NCBI GenBank assembly: GCA_027563935.2
Contig: CM050449.1
Coordinates: 85,777,178-85,841,177, forward strand
Length of the DNA: 64,000 nt
Direction: 5' to 3'
Source of the DNA: Costus lasius
Lineage: Eukaryota; Streptophyta; Magnoliopsida; Zingiberales; Costaceae
The position numbers were made by a program, and so were the translations under genes. Below, piece after piece: positions 24,939-35,389 of this stretch (the stretch's first letter is position 1; each line of letters opens with the position of its first letter). Under the pieces are notes generated by a model. That model saw only the letters and a list, made by a program, of their open reading frames with translations. It was not told where the DNA came from and made no database searches.

Positions 24939-25393
24939 ATTTGCATTTGCATTTGCATGATGGTTGAAAGTTGGACAAGCTAGCCAAAAACTTCTCCTTT
25001 GAGCTAGGCGCACGTAAACAAGCTGAAATCAGCTTGTCACTCTTTCTTCTTTGGTATCTTGAAGGTTCCATTGGGCTTCTTCTTTGGGTTGGGCTTTGAT
25101 CTTGTGTTGAGCTTGAGCTGAATTGATGAAGATGGCTTGCACTTGAGCTGAGTTCTCCTTTGACTTAATCTAGCTTGAGCTTATCAAAATTTGATGCAAA
25201 TAAATCCTAAACTACCATTATGCAAGATTACACTAATGTTTACAATGCATAAAATGAGATGCATGCTAAATTTGGAAAATTATCTAATCTAAGATGCATG
25301 CAATGCAATGCAGGGTATATTGGAGCGTTGGGAGTCTAGGGTAACCTTAAACTCCATTTGTACCTCCTTTGATCGTGGCACATGACTACATCA
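23359..25393. repeat. Solo LTR (family S, copy 1)
   Basis: TGATGGGGG...ACTACATCA, 2035 bp, flanked by the perfect 5-bp TSD AATAG (23354-23358 and 25394-25398). Colinear with the solo LTR at 28020-30152 near both ends (23524-23760 with 28350-28580; 25300-25393 with 30060-30152). The middle, 24090-24760, has diverged and carries short ORFs without domains. No internal region follows, so it is a product of LTR-LTR recombination. Confidence 0.88.
24905..25023 (-). mobile_element. Tiny poly(A) retroposon or extremely 5'-truncated LINE/SINE tail
   Basis: T32 (24905-24936) followed by four TTTGCA-type units and about 60 further bases, flanked by a perfect 9-bp direct repeat TGAAATCAG (24896-24904 and 25024-25032). 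On the minus strand this is an insert of about 87 nt ending in a 32-nt poly(A), with target duplication. The source RNA is not recognised. The right repeat also lies in a small palindrome, so chance is not fully excluded. Confidence 0.55.
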
Positions 25394-25398
25394 AATAG

Positions 25399-27226
25399 AT
25401 TAAGGATTATTGTAGGTAACTAAGTTATGCATCTCACAAAGGGAACATGTGTACCAAGGAAATGATTTAAGAAGACAAGGATGAGGGCCATGCCACATAG
25501 GGTTTCATCAAACTGAAGGCTATTTATTTTCAAAAATCCTACTAGGAATTATACACAATCTCAAGAGCCCTAAGTCCTTATAATTTATTTCCTTAATCAT
25601 AATTTGACTTGATTGTTCGAGGGAAGTGATGATATAAATTATTATAGTGTTTTTATGCATAATTATTATAAATTTGTGTCATATTTTCCTCTATTATATT
25701 TAAATTTATATAAAATGACTAGATATTGTAGAAAATCTCTGTTTCTCAATTTTAGTTAATTTCCAAGTAAAAAGTTCCAAAAAATAAGCAAATTCAAAAA
25801 AAAAAATTATCACAAAAGTGTTCAAAGCATAAAAAAGAACCTTCACTAAAAATTTGGAACCCGAAGCTAAATAACAGTTATTGGTGGTGATTACAATCAC
25901 CACTAGTAATTCCTAGACAATGAAGGATTTTGCAAAAATTAAAGCTAGAATACTATTTCCTAAAGAGAAACAAAGCTATATATCAAATTTGAAGCCAACA
26001 CAATCAACTTGATAGTCATAGCCTGTAATGACAACTAAATAGGCCTGATTCTCGCAGACAACAAGCAACCAGATCTTCCCTGATTTCTCCTCCACCAAGC
26101 TATAAAACAATCTCAAACTAGAGCACACACCGAGTGACAAATCTACCAATTTTTAGCCACTCTTATCACGTCCTCACACTGAATTAAAGTCAAGAAGGAG
26201 TCCACGGTGGAATAACCCTAGTTTCACATTCCATCAATTGTAGGTGAAAGGATATGAGAAATTGGATCATGTCATCCAAAAGGAAGATACGAGAGTGTAG
26301 AAGATTTCATAATTCAAATCATGTTGAAATCCATCAAGGATCGATAGAGATTTGAGTTGGAATAGCAACAATGCACATAGGGAAGAAGCAACATTCACTG
26401 ACACAATCACAACCTGTGATTGCAATCACAAATATGAGAGAGAAAAATATAAATTTCAGCCAATTTCCATTAGAGAGTTTCCATATTTGTTATTTTATTC
26501 TTTTCTAGATTGATTGCAAATTTTTTACTTGAGTGTAAGATGATTTTAATGACAATTATCACAATTTAAACTTATTTGCGGGCTACGAAGAGTAATCCCT
26601 TAGTATGATTGTTGTTTCATTTGTGATTGTTAATGTTGATTATGGATGATAATGCACTTTTAATTAACTGCATTAATTTATTGCATATCATGGGGGGTAG
26701 GACATGTTACGTATATGACACAAACGGACAAAACAAAAAAAATAAAATAAAACTAATAATTTGATTTGACGAGACAGTGTTGTCTCGTCCAGCTCCCCTC
26801 CCCATTTCCCTGTCCACCCATGACCAAATTCTTACCTGCTCTATTTCTTCTCCCATGTTAGCACATCTTCCGTCGGTGGACGCTTACGCTTCCTCCATAT
26901 CCATCGTGCCTATCTCCTTCATCCTCCTCGCGTCCGGTGAACAAAGCACCCCGCTGAGCTCCTGTGTCGGCGATGTTGAATTGAACCTCTAGCATTGAGT
27001 TTCGATGCTACCCTTGCCCCTCTCGCATGACTCCGTGAGGCATGGACGTGGTGAATGTTGGCATCGTTTTCGGCATCGGCGACATCCTCTCCCAAGTTCT
27101 GGAGATGTCTTCCGGCTCTGATCCATTGCCTATACCTAGCTGTATACCTAGCTGCTCCATCTAGCGGAACGAGTTGGATGAACAACGTGCCAGACCAGAT
27201 TTCGGCAGTGCTACTACTCTTCCTGC
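25399..27226. other. AT-rich to mixed intergenic sequence, no gene recognised
   Basis: 25399-26760 is AT-rich with no ORF of note. 26790-27226 is GC-richer with short ORFs on both strands that encode no domain I recognise. The only clear structure is the hairpin at 26768-26789, which marks the composition change. The right boundary is the copia LTR remnant at 27227. Confidence 0.5.
26768..26789. other. Perfect 9-bp hairpin
   Basis: GACGAGACA - GTGT - TGTCTCGTC, a perfect inverted repeat with a 4-base loop, at the boundary between AT-rich and GC-rich sequence. No run of T follows. Function unknown. Confidence 0.85.
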
Positions 27227-30200
27227 TATTGGGAAATCTTAGGGAAGTTTAAAAATTTTATTACAAGTACAGTGAAAGCAATTCCCTGAAATAGGCCAAT
27301 CCCAAAGACTCAGAAGATCGAGTCAAGCAATTGGATCAACACAATGAGTAGAGAAAGATACCTTAAGAGCGATTGAGAAGATGCGATGTAAGGCGCCCAT
27401 GCGTGCACCCTCTGCAGTCTCGCACATAACTGATCTCTCGAGTCCTCTTCTTCCACGCCTGGTGCTAATCTCGGGAAGAAAATCTATGCCATGGGAGAAT
27501 CCCTTGCTTACTTGTGCCAACCACATGGGAGAGATGTGCCAAGAGTAAGGAAGAAGGAAGATGATGCCACCAACCCTTCCACTACTTGTGCCAAGGGAAG
27601 AGGGAAGAAGACTTGCGACCCCATAGGAGGAAGACTTGCGCCAAGAGAGCCTTGCACAGACCCCTTTGCTTGCTCATGCTAAGGATTAGAAGTGTACCAA
27701 AGAGGGGCAGCAAGGCATCACTTATATTGGTGTATGGATGTAGAGGCATGCAGCTAGGGTAAGGCATAGGAAAGATTCCAAGATATTTCCTTATCTTCCT
27801 AGCCTTAATTCTACATGCGCCTACCACTTCATAATAAGCAAGGGAACAACCATATGCGACTAAAGCTTGCCAAAAGAGGCAAGTCTTCCTTCGATGCGTT
27901 TAGACTAAGTCAAAATGCCAAGTGGGATGCCTAATAAGGCCATAGGCGCCACTCCTAATCCAGTTAGGACTCCATATGCCTAATTATCTTCCCCACTATA
28001 CCCTTGGATGCATGAATCTTGATGTAGGGGGGAAGCATGTGTTTTGGGCTAGCATGAAAAGATGAAACTATGGAAAAACAAACTAGCATGCAATATAATC
28101 TAACTTGTTTTCAGATATATGTTTTTGTATTTTAATAATAAAAACAAAATCTAAACATGCAAACTAAATCTACACACTAAACATGAAACATGAAATTAAC
28201 TATAAGACTAAGCATGCAATATACTAACATTGAACTAATCATGACATGGATGCTAACATGCTAAAATAACAATGGCTAAACTAAACATGTGATGAACTAT
28301 TCTAAGGATACGCATGTGATTCTAAGAGTATGCATCAAAATAATTACAAAATCTAAAGGAAACTCACCTTACGGTCCTTGAAAATAGAAGGACTGTACAC
28401 CCCGATCTTCACCGGTCCTACTCTGATGGAAGGTGACCTTTACAAACACTCCAACACATCAAACCCAAACATGCTTGGGTATAAAATATTAAATGTCCTT
28501 TACAATGCTAAGATCAAGAGGGGAGGTTAAGCCTCCAAATTCTTCTTGTTAACAAGATCAAATAAACTACTTAATCTAATATAACTAAAGATGATGTATT
28601 GCACTAAGTCTTGGATGGAGAAGCCCTTATAAGTTCCGGCCATGGATGATTCTTTGGTGTTATCTCATGTTATGGATTCCCTTTTTGATGCCGAGACCTT
28701 AAGGAGACAAGGGAAGTATATTAGTGACGAGATAAATCAATAGGCATCAAATACAAGCTAGGGATAAAGGGAAATGTTCTCGGTTGATGATTCTCCAAGT
28801 TAGAGTGGCTGAGATCCATAGGATTGAAGATGTGCCACCTGAAGTTGATTATCCATTGAGATTGGAAGATGCTTCCCTTTGCGCCACCTACAAGATTCAA
28901 CAAATTAAGCAAAGACAAACCAAGCAAAATAAACAAGAGAGTTAAGTTAGAGAGGCTTGGCTGATTATATGTCTTGAAGGAATTGATTCATGGAGGTTCT
29001 CTTGGAGATGTAGATCCTTGGAGAGTGGTTGAAGATCATTGCACCAAGTGTTGATGAAGAAGATGGAATAGATGCACCAAGAGTTGGTGAAGAGGAAGTT
29101 GATGCACCTGCAAGGTTGAAGAAGTTGAACTTGCGCCACTATGTATAGGAGGGATCTTTGCTTGCGCCAAGTTGATGAAGAGATCCTTGAAGAAGAGGTT
29201 AGTGAAGGGAACCTTGGTGCTTGAATAGAGAAGAGAAGTAGAGGGGTGACACAAGCACCCAAGAGAGAAGAAGAGATGCAGAGGGGCGACACAAGCACCC
29301 AAGAGTTCCTAGGAAACTAATAGACAATTCTCATTATTCAATCATCCTAAGTTACATGCGATTACAAATTTTATGTAGACACTCCTCAATGTTTACATGG
29401 ATAAATTGGAAATTAATTTAATGCTTGAGGTGGCAATGGCTTCCTTCCATTTGAATTTCAAAATTTCTTCCTTGAATGGCTTGATGACTCTTCCTTCTTT
29501 GGTTTGGACGAATTCTTCTTGATGTGTGATTGGTTTGAGTGTTGCTATTTGAGGCTTGGACGAATTCCTTTTGAAATCTTCCCTTAAGTGGCTTCAAGAG
29601 GTGGCAAAGCTTCCATGCTTGTCTTGGTCAAAATTTGGAGAAGATTCATTGAGTGGTTGGCTTGTTTCCTTCCATGGTGTGAACATAAATCCCAATTGGT
29701 TGTCTTCCTTGATTTAAGGGATTATGGATAGATTCTTGATATGGATCCTTTTGAATTGGTGCCTAGATGAAGATAAGGTGGCTGATTGAAGCTTTATTGA
29801 TGGCCAACAATTCTGGAAAGATGAGATGAACTCCTTTCATCTCCAGTCTTCAATTTGAACTGAACTTTGAAGTGACTTTCCATATTTGGAGCTAGCTTGT
29901 TGTAGTGAGCTTTAAGCTAGCCCACATGACTTGTAGATGCTATTACATTAATCCTACAATGATGCAGCATTATGCCATGCACTAATCCTACTATGATGCA
30001 ACATAATTTCCATAAAAGAAAAAAAAAATACAAAACCTACCATATGTAGCTACATGATGTATGCAATGCAAGGGTGCCTTAGGGTACCCATAAACTAGGG
30101 TAGCCTTAAACTCCATTTATATTTTCTAGGATTATGGTCTCTACCTCCATCAAATCTTATTATCAACATCCATTGCAACATGCTAGACTTTATTAGACAA

Positions 30201-30290
30201 GTTGATCAAGCCATCAAACTCAATCTAATGCAACCCTAGTCAAAAATAGCTAACCATGGTGATGTAGGAGGAGTCAACACTGAAAAGGAA
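27227..30290 (-). repeat. Old copia LTR remnant, split by a solo LTR
   Basis: 27227-28019 begins TATTGGGAAATC (for TGTTGGGAAACC) and follows the C1/C2 LTR through the GCGCC-rich part. Homology resumes at once after the solo LTR: CTTATTATC...ACAAGTTGATCAAGCC (30153-30225) matches the C2 LTR stretch CTTATTATTGGG...GGGTTGATTAAGCAC. It fades by about 30290. Far more diverged than C1 or C2, so an older member of the family. Confidence 0.85.
28020..30152. repeat. Solo LTR (family S, copy 2)
   Basis: TGATGTAGG...CTACCTCCATCA, 2133 bp, with near-perfect terminal inverted bases and the 5-bp TSD AATCT (28015-28019 and 30153-30157). Inserted in the copia LTR remnant; removing it restores an uninterrupted alignment of that LTR. 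No internal region present. Short ORFs inside are not supported as genes. Confidence 0.9.
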
Positions 30291-30375
30291 GAAGATCCGA
30301 GCCCAAACGAGCATAAAAAAATGTCTCTGCAAGCCAAACACGGGCGTGTTTGGCTCATCGAATTCCTACAACCTG

Positions 30376-30897
30376 GATCACGGTCATGCATCCGAACATG
30401 GGTAGGCCGTATTCGACTCGACGATCTCTGGTGGCTCTGAGCACGGTCATGCATCTAAACACGGGCAAACCGTGTTCGCCTCGGCAAAAAAACGAAAAAG
30501 ACGGTGATTTCGGACGCGAACAAGAACATGGCCGTGCGTCTGAACACGGGCAGGTCGTGTTCACCCCGGCAGATCCTGACAACTCCAAACACGGGCGTGC
30601 CTCCGAGCACGGGCAAGCCGTGTTCTCTTATGTGGATTTTGGCAGCTCCAAACATGGGCGTGCCTCCGAGCACGAGCAAGCCATGTTCTCTTCTGTGGAT
30701 TTTGGCAGCTCCAAACATGGGCATGCCTCCAAGCACGGGCAAGCCGTGTTCTCTTCTGTGGATTCTGGCGACTCCAAACACGGGCGTGCCTCCGAGCACG
30801 GGCAAGCCGTGTTCTCTTCTGTGGAATCTGGCGAACCCGAACACCGCTGTGCTTCCCAACACGGCCAGGCCGTGTTTGGCCCTGAAGACCTGAAGGA
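30376..30897. repeat. 63-bp minisatellite with CACGG/CCGTG palindromes
   Basis: Four good 63-bp units start at 30583, 30646, 30709 and 30772, with degenerate units on both sides (about 30376-30582 and 30835-30897). Each unit contains CACGGGCGTG and CACGG-GCAAG-CCGTG, both able to fold. Because 63 is a multiple of three, long frames stay open on both strands (a 21-residue repeat on the plus strand), so the open frame alone is not evidence of a protein. Confidence 0.93.
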
Positions 30898-31121
30898 GCC
30901 CTAACGGCCCCGGTTTGACGTATGTCACCCCCCTACCATGTTGCTCCACCCCAAGAAGACCCAAAGGAGCCCAACAATGTGACAATCCGGCGGTCCCAAC
31001 GCCAAAGCAACCCTCCGGACTGCTTCATGGGCGTCATCAGCCCACTCTCCATTCATACCGAGGTGGCTTAGCCCAAGGGCGCTGCTAGCCAATCTCCTGA
31101 AGGCCCAACTCCAAGTGGACC
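30898..31121. other. Flank of element D, unclassified
   Basis: Short stretch contiguous before insertion with 38859 onwards (TSD GGACC joins them). One frame reads through NPPDCFMGVISPLS and, after removal of D, NHISNTAKECAAKV. This could be a decayed coding fragment of another element, but I recognise no domain. Confidence 0.4.
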
Positions 31122-32606
31122 TAATGCGTTGCATTTACACCATGTTTTTGCCTATGTTTTAGATCATATTTTGGGCTTAATTGAATGATTTTATGCTATT
31201 TTTAGTATTTTTGCTTCACTTTGCATAGAATCTTCACTTTTCTTGGTTTTTATGAAAATATAGGTAAAAAGGCACAAAAATTATGGATTTTGAGAGTTTT
31301 GAGGCCATATTATGATTCTCGAGGAAATCACGAGCTTACACATCGAATTTGGAGTCAAAATAGTGAAGAATACGAAAATTACGGCCTTCGCCATAATTAT
31401 GGATCAGCCGTAATTTTGAGTTCGAGCAAAAGGCAAAAAAGGGATAAGTTAAGAAGCTCACAGAAACTTTCACGACTGAGGTCGTGAGTCCATCACGGGC
31501 CGTGAATATTTCTGTGACTTAAGTGCTGTATACACAAAGGCTTTCACGGCCGTGGCCGTGAACGTGTTACGGACCGTGAAAACGTTCGCCCTTTTCGGTT
31601 TTTCACTCGGTTCGACTCTAAATTCAATGAGAATTGAACCAAAATCTCCAGAAACCTTCCCACTTGGGTTCTATACTGATTAGACTATAAAAGGAAGGGT
31701 TTTGGAAGGGTTGAGGGGGCTTCTCGGCATGAAAACGTAAGGAGGTAGCGGCGGCGGCGGCGGAAATCAGTTAGGGCAAAATTTCGGCGAGAGATCACGT
31801 AAAGGAGGAGATTTGACGCTTCATCTTCATCACTAGATCGAGGGGAAGAGTTCTAATTTCTATCCTAGTGCCTTTTTGCATCACTTTTGAGAGATTACAT
31901 GTTGAATTCATCGATGAACATGGTATTTTCTTTGAACATGAACGTGTAAACTATTCTTTGGGATTTGGGGAATAGCCCGTTGACGATTTATGGATTGAAT
32001 ATATTGTTTTAAATCTTTTACATGAATTTTATAGATTTGATTTGATTAGAATTGTGTTATTCCGTAATTTACCCTGATCAAGTAACTTTACGTCTTAGAC
32101 GTTGTGAGAAGGACCGAGAGGTGAATCGCAACGTCGGAACTATTCTTTTCAAACCTACGAATCCGATCACGAGAGTAGTTCAGATTCGTTTGAAGGATTG
32201 ACATGGTTTTTCATAGAACTTAATGGGTCTAATTACGTTAGCTATCACGAGAGTAGGGAGTTAGCATAGTTAGATACCGGATTACGCTTCGAGAGGAGGT
32301 AATCTGTACCTTAGGGAAAATCCCTTTCAAAACTATAATTTTCTGATCAAAGATATATTTTTATTAAATTCATAATCGTCAGCGTGGTGAAACCGTAAAT
32401 CCCGATTTTATCCGAACTAATTTTTACCAAAAACGTTGTCTCTGTTTCTTTTATTTGTACTTAGAAGTGTCCAAAACAAAAATCACATATTTGATTCGTC
32501 TAGATATAGATCAATCGTGTAAGTAGTACTTGACCACCTGATCCTCGTTGGGAACGATAATCTTTTTATTACTTCGATAAATTCGTTCACTTGTGGATCG
32601 CTATCA
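31122..32606 (+). repeat. 5' LTR of element D
   Basis: 1485 bp, starting TAATGCGTTG (first dinucleotide mutated from TG, as the 3' copy shows) and ending CGCTATCA. It has several TTACGG/CCGTAA and CACGG/CCGTG palindromes (31378-31420, 31470-31500, 31540-31590) just upstream of the TATA box. Confidence 0.94.
31685..31694 (+). promoter_or_regulatory. TATA box in D 5' LTR
   Basis: CTATAAAAGG, preceded by the ACGG/CCGT palindrome cluster. The 3' LTR lacks two bases here (TAGATAAAAGG near 38005), weakening its box. Promoter role inferred. Confidence 0.6.
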
Positions 32607-32612
32607 AGTTTT

Positions 32613-32630
32613 TGGCGCCGTTGCCAGGGA
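32613..32630 (+). promoter_or_regulatory. Primer-binding site, tRNA-Asp type (D)
   Basis: TGGCGCCGTTGCCAGGGA, one base from the tRNA-Asp complement, 6 bases after the LTR end at 32606. Confidence 0.9.
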
Positions 32631-32666
32631 TCAGACCAGTCAATATTGATTTAATCGTGAGATTTA

Positions 32667-33662
32667 CGGTCTGTTTCAGAGGAGAGAAACAAGGAGAGAA
32701 AGGAAAGAAATATAATTCTTTCCTTCTATTTCCTTGGTTTCAAAGAAAGGAAATAGACAAAGGAAAGGAAAAAATTCCTTTCCTTTCTCTCCAAAACTGT
32801 TCCCTCAGAAAGAGACGGAAATCGATTTCCGTCCTTCACCCAAAACAAAAAACACAAAACACGCCCAAGCTTCTTGCCCGAGCCTCTCGTCCTCTCGCCG
32901 CCTTCCACCTATCCCGAGCCACTCATCCTCTCGCCGCCTTTCTCCCTTCTCTTCCGCCTTCCTCCTGGTCTTGCCGCCTCTCGCTCGTAGCTCGAGCTCG
33001 CAGCCTCCCGAGCCTCTCATCCTCTCACCGCCTTCCTCCCCTCTCTCCCGCCTTCCTCATGATCTCGCCGCCTCTCGCTCGCAGCTCGAGCTCGCAGCCT
33101 CATGAGCCTCTCGTCTCCTCCCCTCTCTTCCACCTTCCTCCTGATCTCACCACCTCTCGCTCGCAGCTTCCCGAGCTTGCAGCCTCTTCTCGCTCGCAGC
33201 CACCTCTCGCTCGCAGCCTCCCAAGCTCGCCGCCCCTCTCCCCTCTCGCGACCTCGAAGCCCGAGCTCGCCTGCGACGCCGAGAGGTGTGAAGCGGTGAG
33301 AGACAAAGGGGAACTCACAGAGGAGGAAGGAAAGGTCTCCTCTCCCCTGAACTCGCCATCCCTCTCCCCTCTCGTCCGAGCTTGCAGCCGGCTTCGAGTA
33401 CACAGGGCGGAAGATGGAGCGGAAGGTGAGGAAGAAGGAGCGCCGACCCTTTCGCCGCATCGACACCGCATTCGTGGACCTCCGTCCGATCTCGCATCAC
33501 TGCGTCCAAGCAGCTTCCGCCGCATCGCTGCGTCCAAGCAGCTTCTTTCCTTTCACCGAAACACGAGAGGTACAAAGGAAAGAAATTTCTTTCCTTGGAT
33601 ATTTCCATTCTATCCTCATTTCTTTTCCTTTCTTATTTCCGTCCCTTCTATGAAACAGGCTG
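32667..33662. mobile_element. Non-autonomous PIF/Harbinger-like DNA transposon in D leader
   Basis: 996 bp, with ends CGGTCTGTTTCA and, reverse-complemented from the right, CAGCCTGTTTCA (10 of 12 matched). Looser inverted similarity continues for about 40 bases of purine-rich sequence. Flanked by TTA (32664-32666 and 33663-33665). Removing it leaves GAGATTTATAGACTAGAC, which matches the leader of the three-LTR element (TTGATAGACTAGAC at about 7001). The TTA duplication and CTGTTT termini fit the PIF/Harbinger-Tourist superfamily. It has no transposase; the long open frames are GC-rich repeats. Confidence 0.78.
32913..33186. repeat. 94-bp tandem repeat inside the DNA transposon
   Basis: Units at 32913-33006 and 33007-33100 are each 94 bp; a shortened third runs to about 33186. 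CT-rich, with CTCGCAGC and CGAGCTCG blocks. It leaves several overlapping frames open on both strands and so generates spurious Ser/Pro/Leu-rich ORFs. Confidence 0.85.
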
Positions 33663-33908
33663 TTATAGACTAGACATTTTTTTATTTATTTATTTTTGTT
33701 TTTATCTTTGTTTTTATTTTATTTATTTTTGTTTTCATTTTTTTGTTTTATTTGTTTTTCACAATTTTTTTTATATAGTTAGTTTATTTTATTTTCCTCT
33801 TTTTGGATTAACACGTTGCATGAACAGGAGAGCTCAAAAATCACTTGTCTACATATTTTGCATTTCTTGTTCTACATTTTATATTTCTGAATTTTATTAA
33901 AAAAAATA

Positions 33909-35330
33909 ATGTTTAATCAATGTCAATGGTCAAGTCAGACATATGTGCCACCGGCGATGACAAGAGAATATGGCACAGTTGCATTTCAATCACCTGCAGT
34001 AAGGGTAAATTCTTTTTCTCAATACACTAAATATTTAAGAATGCAATCTTCTGTTACTTGTGGTATTTGTGGAAGTTATTATCATTATGCTTCTGATTGC
34101 TAATTTGGAAATCCTGCCAGTTCTAATTTATCATGGTACCAAGATGATCAGTATAATTCTAGATGGAAAAATCACCAAACTTCTTTTTATGAGGATTTCT
34201 CAAATAATATTTCAGAACCACACTTTGAGAAATCTGAAGAATCCATGCTTGAAAAAATTATGATAAATCAAAGTAAGAAACTTAAAGATCTTAGTGGGAT
34301 GATTGCTCAGCTTACTTCTCAAGTAGAATTTATGACTGCTAATACTGAAATGCTAGAAACCCAGATAGCACAACAAAGTTGTATACTTGAGTTTGATTTG
34401 GAAAATGAGAATATTCATAGTATGATTTATGACATTGATAAAAATGACATAGAGGATGGAATTCAGGATAAATCTGAGAATTTTGTAGAGATGGAACAAT
34501 CATTAGTCATGACTCCTGATTATGATTTACCTTCTTCAAATTTTGATGATTTGGATGATTATGATTTACCTTCCTCTACACTTTACCAGCCATCTAGTCC
34601 CCTCTCACATAATGAAGTGTCTTGCAACACAAATACTTGGGACATGTTTGAAGAGATATATGAATTTTTTGAGTCTTGTGAGGAGAAGGATGATGAATTT
34701 AAGGATCCTCAAGTAAAAAATAGTGAGATAGATGGGGAGGAATTTGATTGTGTTAGGATGAAATGCCCCATTGAAGAGAAAGAAATTGAGGAAAATTATG
34801 AGGAAGAGCATCCTAAGCATATTACACCACCACCACCATATGAACCATCAACCCCTTTTCTTCAGGAAAAATCATTAGGGATTTGCATTATAGATGGTGG
34901 AGAGGATAATGATGATAAGGTAGATGAGCTATTATTTGATTCAAATGCTACCACAGGTACCCAAAAGTTGATAACACATGACATTCTTGATCACATTGAC
35001 ATTGAGGTAAGAGAAAAACCAAATTTGAAATTCAAAAACTTCTTGATCAATCCAGGGTATGAGTTCTTTGATTTTAATTCTAATCTTCTTCCAGTTGATG
35101 ATATAAATCTAAAGGAAGAATGCATGATTTTACTCTTAGATAAATACAGGAAAATTATTGATTATTCTTTCCATGATTCTAACTCTTGTTTTTGTATGCA
35201 TGTACTGATCACTGCGACTTGGATCCACCTGGTTAACTGGATATCTTTGGTGGACATACTCTTGAGACGAAGAAAAAGTAGAAGATTATATGCTCTCTAC
35301 TATGACATAGATTCACCAACTCCACCATGA
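33909..35330 (+). pseudogene. Stand-alone CCHC-knuckle / acidic gag-like protein of element D
   Basis: One frame of about 473 codons with a single stop (TAA 34101-34103, right after the knuckle, where the related copy has CAA). Order: N-terminal about 50 residues; CCHC zinc knuckle CGICGSYYHYASDC (residues 51-64, ligands C51, C54, H59, C64); SMLEKIMINQSKKLKDLSG plus a Gln-rich helix ending TEMLETQIAQQ, which resembles the gag C-terminus of F (SMLEKFMTNQNKEIENLKG); a long Asp/Glu-rich section; and a C-terminal block LLLDKYRKIIDYS ... RRLYALYYDIDSPTPP. No protease or polymerase motif. The same architecture recurs at 62097-63309 on the minus strand. Probably an RNA-binding, gag-derived protein; function not established. 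Confidence 0.8.
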
Positions 35331-35340
35331 CAACAAGCTG

Positions 35341-35389
35341 TGGTCAAGCTAATGACCTTAAATAAGCACTTTTGGGAGGCAGCCCAAAG
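35341..35389 (+). other. Athila-type conserved post-ORF motif (D)
   Basis: GGTCAAGCTAATGACCTTAA followed by AAGCACTTTTGGGAGGCAGCCCAAAG, starting about 10 bases after the ORF stop. The TTGGG...CCAAA ends can pair around AGGCAG. The same motif is found in E, F and both internals of the three-LTR element. Confidence 0.8.

Noticed and set aside
26777..27252. Candidate short host genes on both strands
   Set aside because: Short, overlapping, no recognisable domain or splice structure.
30376..30897. CRISPR-like repeat array
   Set aside because: Repeats are contiguous 63-bp tandem units without unique spacers, in a plant genome.
30350..30904. 184-codon ORF with 21-residue repeats
   Set aside because: A 63-bp tandem repeat keeps frames open on both strands; no start context, domain or conservation.
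32591..33673. 360-codon Ser/Pro/Leu-rich ORF and several overlapping ORFs on both strands
   Set aside because: Begins inside the LTR and PBS and runs across the DNA transposon and its 94-bp CT-rich repeats; open in many frames for compositional reasons.
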